Counted from the first letter of the stretch, positions 46,550 through 56,204 are shown. The stretch is 64,000 bases of DNA from Nostoc sp. LPT (GCF_017115165.1 NZ_JABXKF010000023.1:1-64000), one strand, 5' to 3'. Notes: generated from the sequence alone by a model not told the origin. Numbers and translations are program-made.

Positions 46550-46689
46550 TACATTGGAGTCAGAAAAACCGTAGAAGCAATTCCTAAATTGCTTCTACAA
46601 TTATCCCCTATGTCACTCGAATGAAAACCGCTATGAGTTCATTGAAATCCAGTATCATCCATTAAGGTTAAAACTGGGTTTCACAGAAT

Positions 46690-47427
46690 TCAACTACCTT
46701 GATTCGGCGGTATTGGTTCCGGTGGCGTTTCCGCTGGGGGAGCGAGTACCGCATCCGGCGCAATGTCTTCTACGGGAATCGGTTGCTTATCCTCAATTTC
46801 AAAATCTGGTTGCGCTGCTTCCACCAATTCAGGAGATGGGGGATGTGGGGGAATCGCTTCCGGTACACTTTCGGTTTTTGCTTCGGTGTCGGTAGTAACT
46901 GTCTCCTCTGCTGGTTGTTCTGGTATGACAATAGTTTTGTCAATAATCTCAACAGCAGGTTTCTCTGTTATTACAGAGGTAATATCTTCAGGTTTGGGGG
47001 TTGTGGGTGTCTTTTTGCTCACAGTCTGCTGCACCTTGTCTTTCGCGCCACTGAAGGTACTACCCAGACCTTTTTGCAACTGGCCTAGCCGTTCCTGAAG
47101 GGACAACTTATTTACCTGTTCTTGAATGCCAGTTTTTACCGTCTCAGGACTGGGTACTTGGGTTTGTTGTGCCTGTGGAGTCAATTGCCGACGTAATGAT
47201 AGAGTTTGCCAGCCAAACCAGACCAAAAGAGCCACACTAGCCACATGACCCAGCAACAAACCTCCAGTAATGCGTGGTGCAAATACCCATAAGACTAAAG
47301 CGTAGAACAATCCTACGCCACTCCAAATGAAGTCATTCTTGCGGTGGATTTCTGGAAAAAAGAAAGCTGCTATGTAAATGGCTAAACTACCAAGACCCAC
47401 TACCAAAGCTAGGACAAATGCCAGCAT
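46690..47427 (-). CDS. ycf66: Ycf66-family membrane protein
   Basis: A 245-residue conserved cyanobacterial/plastid protein of unknown function. Three hydrophobic segments fill the N-terminal 85 residues (LAFVLALVVGLGSLAIYIAA, FIWSGVGLFYALVLWVFAPR, GHVASVALLVWFGWQTL). The rest is a long, low-complexity cytoplasmic tail rich in Pro, Glu and Thr. The tail is variable in the family. The gene is divergent from gnd, whose frame begins 216 bp away. Confidence 0.9.
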   Translation of the reverse strand: MLAFVLALVVGLGSLAIYIAAFFFPEIHRKNDFIWSGVGLFYALVLWVFAPRITGGLLLGHVASVALLVWFGWQTLSLRRQLTPQAQQTQVPSPETVKTGIQEQVNKLSLQERLGQLQKGLGSTFSGAKDKVQQTVSKKTPTTPKPEDITSVITEKPAVEIIDKTIVIPEQPAEETVTTDTEAKTESVPEAIPPHPPSPELVEAAQPDFEIEDKQPIPVEDIAPDAVLAPPAETPPEPIPPNQGS

Positions 47428-47642
47428 TATTTGGTTACTCCTTACTGCGTCCTTTGATTATTTCAATTTTGCAAATTTTGCCAGTCAATTGTTGATTTAG
47501 ATACAATTTAAAATTAATTATCCATGTTAGTTGTGGATTTTTGCCCTTTATTCAAGTCTTAAGGTCTTCTTTAGGAGAGAAGGGAAAATATCGGACTACC
47601 CTTAAAGTAAAAGGATCTGCAAGAGTTAGCCAGAAATTTTTT

Positions 47643-49127
47643 ATGACACTACAAAGCTTTGGTGTGATTGGATTAGCCGTTATGGGTGAGAACATCGCTC
47701 TCAACGTGGAGCGCAATGGCTTCCCAATTGCAGTTTACAACCGCTCCCGAGAAAAAACGGATGCGTTTATGGCGCAGCGTGCACCAGGACGGAACGTCAA
47801 AGCCGCCTTCACCCTAGAAGAATTCGTTGCCTTATTGGAACGTCCCCGCAAAATTCTAGTGATGGTGCAAGCTGGTAAGCCAGTAGATGCGGTGATTTCT
47901 CAACTCCGACCTTTGCTAAACGAAGGCGATATCATTATTGACGGTGGCAACTCTTGGTTTGAAGATACAGAACGACGCACTCAAGAATTAGAACCGGTTG
48001 GACTTCGGTTTATCGGGATGGGTGTCAGCGGTGGTGAAGAAGGTGCGCTAAATGGGCCTTCACTCATGCCAGGAGGTACACAAAGCTCCTACGAGTATCT
48101 ATCGCCAATTTTTAATAAAATTGCTGCCCAAGTTGACGATGGTCCTTGCGTAACCTATTGCGGTCCTGGTGGCGCCGGTCACTACGTCAAAATGGTACAC
48201 AACGGCATTGAGTACGGCGATATGCAGCTGATTGCTGAAGCCTACGACTTGCTGAAAAATGTTGCTGGACTAGACCATAATCAGTTACACGAAGTTTTTA
48301 CCGAGTGGAACACCACCGACGAACTCAATTCGTTTTTGATTGAAATTACAGCAAAGATTTTCCCCTACATTGACCCAGAAACAAATCTACCCTTAGTCGA
48401 TTTGATTGTTGATGCCGCAGGGCAAAAGGGAACCGGACGCTGGACAGTGCAGACTGCAATGGATTTGGGTGTTGCTGTACCAACAATCATTGCAGCGGTG
48501 AACGCCCGAATCATGTCTTCCTTCAAAAAAGAACGGGTAGCAGCATCCAAGATACTTACAGGTCCTTCTGGCAAGTATGAGGGAGATACCAAAGCCTTTA
48601 TCAACATGGTGCGAGATGCCCTCTATTGCTCGAAAATCTGTTCTTATGCTCAGGGCATGGCACTGCTAGCTACAGCTTCAAAAACCTACAATTTTAACTT
48701 GGATTTAGGTGAAATGGCGCGGATTTGGAAGGGTGGCTGTATTATTCGTGCTGGATTTTTGAATAAGATTAAGAAGGCATTTAACGAAAATCCAGCACCA
48801 CCTAACCTACTATTAGCCCCGGAATTCAAGCAGACGATTCTCGACAGACAAACAGCTTGGCGCGAAGTGTTGGCAACAGCAGCAAAACTGGGAATTCCAG
48901 TGCCAGCATTCAGTGCGTCATTAGATTATTTTGACAGCTATCGACGCGATCGCTTGCCCCAAAACCTCACTCAAGCTCAACGCGACTACTTCGGAGCGCA
49001 CACCTACGAGCGACTTGATAAGCCCGGAGCCTTCCACACCGAATGGACGCCGATTTCTGAAGCATCAGTGCAAACTTCCACACCAAGAGAGCTGCAAACT
49101 TCAGAACCAACTACACCTACAAATTAG
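47643..49127 (+). CDS. gnd: 6-phosphogluconate dehydrogenase (decarboxylating)
   Basis: The 494-residue enzyme of the oxidative pentose phosphate pathway converts 6-phosphogluconate to ribulose 5-phosphate with NADP. GVIGLAVMGENIALNVERNG at the N-terminus is the dinucleotide fold. The catalytic lysine is in GPGGAGHYVKMVHNGIEYGD; GVSGGEEGALNGPSLMPGG is the signature. The C-terminus is longer than in E. coli by a Thr/Ser-rich tail. ATG at 47643 is chosen; the open frame upstream to 47541 is not coding-like. In Nostoc this pathway supplies NADPH in heterocysts and in the dark. Confidence 0.97.
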   Translation: MTLQSFGVIGLAVMGENIALNVERNGFPIAVYNRSREKTDAFMAQRAPGRNVKAAFTLEEFVALLERPRKILVMVQAGKPVDAVISQLRPLLNEGDIIIDGGNSWFEDTERRTQELEPVGLRFIGMGVSGGEEGALNGPSLMPGGTQSSYEYLSPIFNKIAAQVDDGPCVTYCGPGGAGHYVKMVHNGIEYGDMQLIAEAYDLLKNVAGLDHNQLHEVFTEWNTTDELNSFLIEITAKIFPYIDPETNLPLVDLIVDAAGQKGTGRWTVQTAMDLGVAVPTIIAAVNARIMSSFKKERVAASKILTGPSGKYEGDTKAFINMVRDALYCSKICSYAQGMALLATASKTYNFNLDLGEMARIWKGGCIIRAGFLNKIKKAFNENPAPPNLLLAPEFKQTILDRQTAWREVLATAAKLGIPVPAFSASLDYFDSYRRDRLPQNLTQAQRDYFGAHTYERLDKPGAFHTEWTPISEASVQTSTPRELQTSEPTTPTN

Positions 49128-49151
49128 AGAGTTTTAGATTGTAAATTTGAA

Positions 49152-49179
49152 AGTGGCTCTTTTAGAGTCACTTTTTTTG
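49152..49179 (+). terminator. Rho-independent terminator of gnd
   Basis: AGTGGCTCT and AGAGTCACT arms (one G-T wobble) are followed by seven T residues, 24 bp after the gnd stop codon. Confidence 0.85.
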
Positions 49180-49180
49180 T

Positions 49181-49220
49181 TAATTATCACTGTTAATTGT
49201 TAATTGTTAATTATTGATTG
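49181..49220. repeat. Heptamer tandem repeat (TGTTAAT)
   Basis: Degenerate 7-bp units of TGTTAAT/TTAATTG type lie between the convergent gnd and DarT-macro genes. Confidence 0.7.
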
Positions 49221-49289
49221 TTAAGCTAATGCACATTTAACTTGTATATTTTTCATTTTAGAGAAAAGCCATCTACGGCAACGTGCGAA

Positions 49290-50462
49290 TCAAGAGCAAT
49301 TTAGCAAGTAATCATTAGTTAGGTATTTGGAATCAATTTGGTGTTCCCGTGGAAGATAAATCGCAACCGGAATTCCTATATTGTGCAAATAACGACACAT
49401 TAACGGACCTACTTCAGACCAATTTAAGTTGCCTAAACCACAACCCAAAGCTGGCATTGCTAAAGACTGAATACCAATTTCATGACAATTTTTTCTAACC
49501 CAGTCTAAGCCACCTTCAATGTCTTCTAAACGAGAGTTTTCTCGCCATTGTCTTTTAGTAGCAAACGACAAGAACCACTTTACAGCATTGGAGGACACAA
49601 GCGGAAGGCTAAGATCAGCTAGTTCTTGATCTAAAGAAGCTTCCCGTTTATAGAGATGGGGTTTTGTGGCAGTAAGCTGTTGATTCCGGCAAGCATCTTG
49701 ATAAACTACATATACGTCAGGAAACTGATATTTTGCCCGTGACGCTAATCCTTTGCCCATTATGCCTTGAAGATTAACACTAATCGTAAGCGTTTGCATA
49801 TTTGAAAAAAACATATCCCCATCAATCAAGGAAATATTAGTCCCGATACGGGCAGCAGATATGGGTTGGAAGAACATATTTGGTTCAGGAACAACAGGTA
49901 TTTTAGCTGAACCTATAATTGTTTCGACTCGCTCTTTAGTTTTATAGTCTGCTACAAAGACTGAATGAACAAGTTCTGGGCTGATTTGCTCAAGAACCAG
50001 GTACTCAGCCATTATCTTTCGTTTGGAACCATCAAGCTCATTCCACCACTCATTTTGAATAATTTTCCATTGTTTCTGAAGTATTTCTATTCCTTCCCTA
50101 ATAGCAAAAAATTGAGTTGGATCGTTGGCAGCATTTCCATCTGTAATTAGTCCTCCTAATGCTGCAAGTACATCGGGTTTGACTCCAACAACAGCAATAT
50201 CTCTTTTGTCCTTTTCATGAACCACCCGATACATCATTGGGTTACGTGGCTGAAAATATAAGTTAGCGTAATCCCACAAACTACTCCTTCCAGGCGTAGA
50301 CTTATCTTTACGCTTGCTAACAATTCCACTGTCGTAGATTAGTGTATATGAAATATCTAACTCCTCAACTGCTTTGTGCGATAAAATACCTCTTTGAAGT
50401 ATTGAGGGCAGATTTTCAATGTGTGTGATGTAATAGAGACTTTTTATATCTGGTTTTATCAT
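49290..50462 (-). CDS. DarT DNA ADP-ribosyltransferase fused to a DarG-type macrodomain
   Basis: The 390-residue chain combines a toxin and its antitoxin domain. Residues 1-205 match DarT (DUF4433): YYITHIENLPSILQRGIL with the NAD-contacting histidine (H14), WDYANLYFQPRNPMMYRV, and AEYLV with the catalytic glutamate (E153). Residues about 211-372 are a macrodomain of the DarG kind: LIDGDMFFSN, SVNLQGIMGKGLA (N230), FLSFATKRQWRENSRLEDIE and MPALGCGLGNLNWSEVGPLM. DarT modifies bases in single-stranded DNA and the macrodomain removes the mark. The C-terminal DarG domain that blocks DarT directly is absent. The start overlaps the upstream kinase stop as ATGA, so the pair is translationally coupled. 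It probably acts against phage; not tested. Confidence 0.9.
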   Translation of the reverse strand: MIKPDIKSLYYITHIENLPSILQRGILSHKAVEELDISYTLIYDSGIVSKRKDKSTPGRSSLWDYANLYFQPRNPMMYRVVHEKDKRDIAVVGVKPDVLAALGGLITDGNAANDPTQFFAIREGIEILQKQWKIIQNEWWNELDGSKRKIMAEYLVLEQISPELVHSVFVADYKTKERVETIIGSAKIPVVPEPNMFFQPISAARIGTNISLIDGDMFFSNMQTLTISVNLQGIMGKGLASRAKYQFPDVYVVYQDACRNQQLTATKPHLYKREASLDQELADLSLPLVSSNAVKWFLSFATKRQWRENSRLEDIEGGLDWVRKNCHEIGIQSLAMPALGCGLGNLNWSEVGPLMCRYLHNIGIPVAIYLPREHQIDSKYLTNDYLLNCS

Positions 50463-51607
50463 TGATTTGGCGTGTTATTCTTTCCAAGGTATTTGGCTTT
50501 TAATTCTTCTAATTCTTCATCTATTTTGCTTTTACTAGTAGGCTGAGATGTAGGATTTGGTGGCTGTATTGTATTTTGTTGAGGTTTACTACTACCCAAA
50601 AATTGGGTTTTCATTTCTTCTAATTCTTTCTCAAGTTGACTAGGAGATTTTGATACAAAAGCGGGTGGAGAATTTGGTGGTGATTGAGGGATAGGTTTTG
50701 GTGCAATCGCTGGCTTCGATGCTACTGGCGAGTATTTATTTAAGTCTTTGAGAACTTCATCTACTGTTTGATAACGCCGAATTGGAATACTTTCTAGCAT
50801 CTTGTTAAGAATGCGGCTCAACTCATTACTGACGGGAGTTTGCAAGTATTGCTGCCATACCCAAGTATCGTTGTTGGTATCATAAGAATCGAAGGGCGAT
50901 CGCACTGTTAATAAATTAATACAAGTCGCACCCAAACTATAAATATCGCTGGCGAAAATAGCCCTACCTCTCATTTGTTCGGGAGCAACATATTGTGGAC
51001 TACCAATACTAGTACCAGTTTTATTTAAGGCAGCGCCAGTAGCAGATTTAGCAGCACCAAAATCTACTAATACTAGTTTGCGATCGCTCTCGCGTAAAAT
51101 AATATTTTCTGGCTTAATATCGCGGTGAATTACGTGTCTGGCGTGACAAAATTGCAAAACTGACAATAAATCATTTAATAGTTGCCAGACTTGTGTTTCA
51201 CTAAAAGCACCTTTATGTGCCAATTCCTGGGCTAAGTTTTGCCCGTCGATAAATTCTTGTACGAGATACTGCCGATTTTCTTGGGTAAAATATGCCAGTA
51301 GTTCGGGAATTTGGGGATGTTTGCCCAATTCATCTAACTGTACTGCTTCTTGGTTAAATAACTCTACGGCTTTTGCCAGAGTGTTAGTGCCTTGGGATTG
51401 GGGATAAAATTGCTTAATTACGCAGCGTGGTTTTGAGGGTTTATCTTCATCCACAGCTAAGAAAGTTTTGCCAAAACCACCTTGTCCGATTGGTTTGATA
51501 GCACGGTAACGTTCTTTGAGGAGTAACTTGGTACCGCAAGTCCGGCAAAACTTGACATCATCAGGATTTTCAGGCTTGGGACAATGAGGATTAAGGCAGT
51601 AGCTCAT
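50459..51607 (-). CDS. Zinc-ribbon serine/threonine protein kinase, first gene of the DarT-macro operon
   Basis: The 382-residue kinase begins with a four-cysteine zinc ribbon (C4, C9, C21, C24), then a Hanks-type kinase domain at about 34-290: GQGGFGKTF (P-loop), CVIK with K65, HRDIKPENIIL (161-171), VDFG (181-184) and APEQ. No membrane helix is visible, so it is cytoplasmic. The C-terminal 85 residues are Pro/Ser-rich and contain the same short helix twice: LEKELEEMKTQFLG (325-338) and KIDEELEELKAKYLG (361-375). Its TGA overlaps the ATG of the DarT-macro gene. The coupling suggests that the kinase senses or controls the toxin, but this is inference. Confidence 0.9.
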   Translation of the reverse strand: MSYCLNPHCPKPENPDDVKFCRTCGTKLLLKERYRAIKPIGQGGFGKTFLAVDEDKPSKPRCVIKQFYPQSQGTNTLAKAVELFNQEAVQLDELGKHPQIPELLAYFTQENRQYLVQEFIDGQNLAQELAHKGAFSETQVWQLLNDLLSVLQFCHARHVIHRDIKPENIILRESDRKLVLVDFGAAKSATGAALNKTGTSIGSPQYVAPEQMRGRAIFASDIYSLGATCINLLTVRSPFDSYDTNNDTWVWQQYLQTPVSNELSRILNKMLESIPIRRYQTVDEVLKDLNKYSPVASKPAIAPKPIPQSPPNSPPAFVSKSPSQLEKELEEMKTQFLGSSKPQQNTIQPPNPTSQPTSKSKIDEELEELKAKYLGKNNTPNQ

Positions 51608-51784
51608 ACAGGCGATCGCTCTTATATCTCTCTATTTTACTGGCGTTATGGGTGGAGACTTTTGCGAATCCGTTAAAATATGAGCGATCTCTACGACGGG
51701 CTATTCGGCGTCGCACTACTAACTAGTACAGCTTGGCGGAAATCAAGCCACCATTTTAAAACTTGCAAAAGCCTTGATATACAA

Positions 51785-51819
51785 ACTTTTGACTTTTGAC
51801 TTTTGACTTTTGACTTTTG
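51785..51819. repeat. Heptamer tandem repeat (ACTTTTG), five units
   Basis: Five exact 7-bp units ACTTTTG in a row. They lie between cax and the kinase operon. Confidence 0.9.
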
Positions 51820-51836
51820 ACTTCCGCCTTGCAGTA

Positions 51837-52934
51837 CTACCCCATACCTTCCATAACTGGATGGAAGTAGAAGGCAAACCCCAACACTGTATAGGCAGCT
51901 AATAACAAAGTGCCTTCCAGCCAATTGGATTTACCATCGGAACTAATACTGTTGGCAATCAACACTGACACAACTACAGCGACTAATTCAAAGGGTTTGA
52001 AATCCAAATCCATTGGTTGCCCCAATACCCGCCCTGCGATAACTAACACGGGTGCAACAAATAGGGCAATTTGCATACTCGACCCCACAGCTACCGACAG
52101 GGAAAGATCCATCTTATCTTTCATCGCCACGGTGACTGCTGTAGCGTGTTCAGCCGCGTTACCGACGATGGGAACCAAAATTACCCCTGTAAACAGCGCT
52201 GTCAAACCTAGCTCAGATGTGGCCACTTCCAGAGAATCTACTAGCATTTCTGACTCAATTGCCACTAGCAAAGTACATACTAGCAGCACGCCAACCCATA
52301 AAACCATATTTGGTTTACCATGAGATATTTCCTCTGCTTCTGCTTCTGCCTCCGCTACACCCACATCATAAAGATAGGAGTGAGTTTTCATCGAAAATAG
52401 CAGCGTTAGGGCATAAACCAAGATTAATACTACGGCAACAGCAATAGAAAGATTTTGCAGTGTTTGTTGGTTAATTCCTTGAGAAGTGTAATTCATCGCC
52501 GTTGGCATCAAAATCGCAATCACTGCCAAATTCATCGAAGCAGCATTCACCCGCGCCACAATTGGCTGAAATGTCTGTTCTTTGTAGCGCAGTCCTCCCA
52601 AAAGCATGGAAAAACCCATTACCAGTAGTAAGTTGCTAATAATCGATCCCGTGATACTGGCTTTGACTACATCTATTAACCCAGCGTTCAGCGCTACTAG
52701 GGCGATGATTAATTCTGTAGCATTGCCAAAGGTGGCGTTTAACAAGCCCCCCAGCGATGGCCCAACGACGACAGCAATTTCTTCTGTGGCTGTACCCATC
52801 CAAGCTGCTAAGGGCAGAATTGCTAATCCAGCTGTAATGAAAACTGTCAATTCTCCCCATTCCAGAAAGTGGGCTGCTACAGAAACCGGAATGAACAATA
52901 GTAAAGCGAAAAGAATAATGTTTTTGGTTGACAT
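51837..52934 (-). CDS. cax: Calcium/proton exchanger, CaCA family
   Basis: The 365-residue membrane protein exports cations, probably Ca2+, in exchange for protons. About eleven hydrophobic segments are seen in two repeated halves. The two alpha-repeat motifs are LGGLLNATFGNATELIIALV (near 70) and PIVGNAAEHATAVTVAMKDK (near 260), with the typical G-N-A-x-E cores. ATG at 52934 is preferred; the open frame reaches a TTG at 52973. An acidic stretch (VAEAEAEAEEISHGKPN) sits in the central loop. It may help calcium balance or alkaline tolerance. Confidence 0.92.
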   Translation of the reverse strand: MSTKNIILFALLLFIPVSVAAHFLEWGELTVFITAGLAILPLAAWMGTATEEIAVVVGPSLGGLLNATFGNATELIIALVALNAGLIDVVKASITGSIISNLLLVMGFSMLLGGLRYKEQTFQPIVARVNAASMNLAVIAILMPTAMNYTSQGINQQTLQNLSIAVAVVLILVYALTLLFSMKTHSYLYDVGVAEAEAEAEEISHGKPNMVLWVGVLLVCTLLVAIESEMLVDSLEVATSELGLTALFTGVILVPIVGNAAEHATAVTVAMKDKMDLSLSVAVGSSMQIALFVAPVLVIAGRVLGQPMDLDFKPFELVAVVVSVLIANSISSDGKSNWLEGTLLLAAYTVLGFAFYFHPVMEGMG

Positions 52935-53464
52935 TTGTTGTCTTAAGTTGAGGGTATCATTCACAGCGAGCAATCCTAAGTTTCAAATTTGGAGTGTTGA
53001 ATTAACAATCACTTTCACTCAGCACTCCCATAGGATACTCTCAACCGCCTATAGAACAATTCAGAGATTGTACTGTTTTCCGTTCACCGCTGTGGATGTT
53101 GTGTAAAGCAAAATTACGATATAATGAGTTTTTGTAATCTTTTGTTGCAAAACTATGAATTTGAGCCAAAATATTACACCAAAAATGGGGTTTAATATAT
53201 TAAAAGACAATTAAAATTTTGATTGGCGCTAAAGAAGAGAAAACCCCTAACTAAGGCTTTGTTCAATGGCTAATTACTTTGAGCCTTCAGGGAAAGGGCT
53301 GTGCGATAACGCAGATTTCCGGCTACAATAAAACCGCTTTGTCAAAAATTTGGTTGGATTCCATAGTTGTTGTTTATACCGGATTTTGTGTTCAAACTAT
53401 TGGAGAAAGGTTTATGCACAATGTTTTCGGTGCAAATGCAAGTTTTTGTTTTGGATAAATATAC
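52935..53464. other. Divergent gap between cax and the GH57 gene
   Basis: About 530 bp without a supported gene. It must hold the promoters of both divergent genes; no clear operator is seen. Confidence 0.4.
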
Positions 53465-56182
53465 ATGACTTCTGCTGCCCAAATGCCAGCTAGCTCTGGC
53501 TCAACGTTAACATTACATTCAGATCCGAATAACACCAAACAAACCGATCCCCTGAGAAAGGCTAATGGTGTTTATGTGACGGTGCATGGTCATTTTTACC
53601 AGCCACCAAGGGAAAACCCTTATCTGGACGCAATTGAACGCCAACCGAGCGCTGCACCTTTCCATGATTGGAATGAGCGGATTCATTGGGAATGCTATCG
53701 TCCAAATGCCTTTGCCAGAGTCTTAAATGACCAAGGCGAAGTGGTGGGGATCGTCAACAATTATGAGTATTTCAGTTTTAATATTGGGCCAACGCTGATG
53801 TCGTGGCTAGAACGCTACGATGTGGAGGTTTATCAGCGGATTTTAGAGGCGGATGCCAAGAGTAGGCAACGTTTGCATGGTCACGGCAATGCGATCGCGC
53901 AAGTATACAATCACATCATCATGCCTCTGGCGAACGAGCGCGACAAATATACCCAAATTCGCTGGGGTAAAGAAGACTTCCGCTCCCGCTTTGGACGCGA
54001 TCCCGAAGGGATGTGGCTAGCAGAAACCGGTGTGGATTATGCCACCCTAGAAGCTCTTGTTGCTGAGGGTATTCGCTTCATTATCCTTGCACCATCTCAA
54101 GCATTGCGTTGCCGTCCCCTCCCCACCGAAGATCATCCCCATCCAGAATGGCTGGAAGTCGGTGGTAGTCAGATCGATCCCACCCGTCCCTATCGTTGTT
54201 ATTTGCAGCCCACACTAGATACTTCATCTTCATCTCTGAGTGCGATCGCTACTAGCCCCAAAAAAGATAGAAAAGAAGAATTACCCTATATTGATATCTT
54301 CTTCTACGATGGCCCGATATCGCGAGATATGGGTTTTAGTGATGTCGTTTATAATTCCAGTCGCTTTGCCGGACGTATCGGTTCAGCGGTGCGTGGGGAT
54401 CATCGTCTGGCACAGTTAATTTCTGTGGCGACGGATGGGGAAACCTTTGGACATCACAAGAAGGGAACTGAGAAAACTTTAGCTTATGCCTTTACTAAAG
54501 AGTTTCCTCAACAGGGTTGGACGGTGACAAACTTCGCCCACTACCTGAGCTTAAATTCTCCCAGTTGGGAAGTGGAATTAAAGTCAGTCACAGCCTGGAG
54601 TTGCGCCCACGGTGTTGGTCGATGGGAGGATGACTGTGGTTGCGGTGGAGAAGGCGGTGTTTGGCATCAGAAATGGCGTCGCCCCCTGCGAGATGCCCTA
54701 AATTGGCTGCGGGATCAGCTAATTGAAGTGTATGAGGAACATGGTAGGCAGTTATTTCGCGATCCCTGGCTAGCACGAGATGAATATATCCAAGTAATAC
54801 GCGATCGCTCTGCTAGCAATGTCAACCGTTTCCTCGCCCGTCATCAAACCCACAAACTAACGGCAGCCGAACAAGTAGACGCTTTGCGCTTGTTAGAAAT
54901 GCAGCGTCACGCGTTGTTAATGTTCACTAGTTGCGGCTGGTTTTTTGAAGAAATTTCTCGTCCAGAGGGGACACAAATTCTGCGCTATGCAGCCCGTGCT
55001 TTGGAATTGGCAGGGGAAGTGGCAGGTGTGCAGTTGGAAAAAGGCTTTGTCAAACGTCTTGGTTTAGCCCCCAGTAATGTGGATGACTTCAAACACGGTG
55101 CGGAAATTTATCGGCAACTGGTGTTAACTGCCCAACTGGGCTTTAAGCAAGTTACAGCCCATTACGCCATTACTTCCCTGTTTACCAATCAGAAATCAGC
55201 AGAGACACATAATTCTTTGCCGAGAAAAGATGCTGCTGACAAACAGTCTCAGCGTTACCAGAAGCGGGTTTATTGCTACGCTGCCAATGAGCTAGATTAC
55301 CAACTACAACGGATGGGCTCGCTAACTCTGGCTGTGGGAAATTTAAAGCTAGTATCAGAGATTACTTGGGAAAGTGAGCATTTGGTATTTGCAGTTCTGC
55401 ATTTGGGAGGCTGGGATTTCCACTGCTGCATTCAACAATTTACTGGGCGGCGTAACTACAGCCAATTAAAAGAAAAGCTGTTTGGCGCACTGCAACAAGC
55501 TAGTGCGGCTCATACTATTTTGGCGATGACACAGCTATTTGGAAAAGAAGCTTTTAACTTGCAAAATCTATTTGCTGAAGAACGCCACCGGATTATGCGA
55601 TTGCTGAGTCAAGAAACGCTGACACGTTTAGGACAGTTGTATACTCAAGCCTACCGTGATAATTATGGGGTGCTGATGGCGTTTCATCGCGATGAAATAG
55701 CAGTACCGCAAGAATTGCAGGTTGCAGCAGATATTGCTTTAGGGCATCGCTGTTTGATGACATTACGATCGCTTGAGCAAGAGATTGCCGATCCCCAAAA
55801 GAGTTGGAGTCACATCTTAGAATTAGAGGCGATCGCTACTGAAGCAAAACATCTGCGTTGTCGGCTGAATATTCCCGACGGTAAGCAGATGTTAGAACAG
55901 TTAATTGCGCGATCGCTCTGGCAATTGTTGCACGATGCCAATGGTAGCTTTAATGCAGATATCCAACTATTGGAACGATTGATTGATGTCGGGGATCAAC
56001 TAAATATTGATATTTCCCTACAGCGATCGCAAGAATTGTATTTTAGTTGTCTGCATAGTCAGATAGCGCCAGTGTGTATTACTAGCCTTGGTAATGAAGC
56101 AGATAATCAGTGTCTTCAGTTGCTCAAGTTGGGTAAAAAGTTAGCCGTTGATGTTAGCTCGATCTCAAATCAGTTGGCATAG
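53465..56182 (+). CDS. Glycoside hydrolase family 57-like protein with DUF3536
   Basis: The 905-residue protein has an N-terminal GH57-type barrel (about 35-400): VYVTVHGHFYQPPRENPYL, AETGVDYATLEALVAEGIRF with the region of the nucleophile, and ISVATDGETFGHHKKGTEKT. A DUF3536 domain covers most of the rest (from about 500). GH57 enzymes include alpha-amylases, branching enzymes and 4-alpha-glucanotransferases, so a role in glycogen or other alpha-glucan handling is likely, but the exact reaction is not readable. There is no signal peptide. ATG at 53465. A hairpin follows the gene at 56262. Confidence 0.9.
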   Translation: MTSAAQMPASSGSTLTLHSDPNNTKQTDPLRKANGVYVTVHGHFYQPPRENPYLDAIERQPSAAPFHDWNERIHWECYRPNAFARVLNDQGEVVGIVNNYEYFSFNIGPTLMSWLERYDVEVYQRILEADAKSRQRLHGHGNAIAQVYNHIIMPLANERDKYTQIRWGKEDFRSRFGRDPEGMWLAETGVDYATLEALVAEGIRFIILAPSQALRCRPLPTEDHPHPEWLEVGGSQIDPTRPYRCYLQPTLDTSSSSLSAIATSPKKDRKEELPYIDIFFYDGPISRDMGFSDVVYNSSRFAGRIGSAVRGDHRLAQLISVATDGETFGHHKKGTEKTLAYAFTKEFPQQGWTVTNFAHYLSLNSPSWEVELKSVTAWSCAHGVGRWEDDCGCGGEGGVWHQKWRRPLRDALNWLRDQLIEVYEEHGRQLFRDPWLARDEYIQVIRDRSASNVNRFLARHQTHKLTAAEQVDALRLLEMQRHALLMFTSCGWFFEEISRPEGTQILRYAARALELAGEVAGVQLEKGFVKRLGLAPSNVDDFKHGAEIYRQLVLTAQLGFKQVTAHYAITSLFTNQKSAETHNSLPRKDAADKQSQRYQKRVYCYAANELDYQLQRMGSLTLAVGNLKLVSEITWESEHLVFAVLHLGGWDFHCCIQQFTGRRNYSQLKEKLFGALQQASAAHTILAMTQLFGKEAFNLQNLFAEERHRIMRLLSQETLTRLGQLYTQAYRDNYGVLMAFHRDEIAVPQELQVAADIALGHRCLMTLRSLEQEIADPQKSWSHILELEAIATEAKHLRCRLNIPDGKQMLEQLIARSLWQLLHDANGSFNADIQLLERLIDVGDQLNIDISLQRSQELYFSCLHSQIAPVCITSLGNEADNQCLQLLKLGKKLAVDVSSISNQLA

Positions 56183-56204
56183 ATGTAGGGACTCATATTA
56201 TGGC

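Noticed and set aside
51691-51924. 77-codon frame with KSQKSKV repeats
   Set aside because: It reads the heptamer array and overlaps cax; no coding support.
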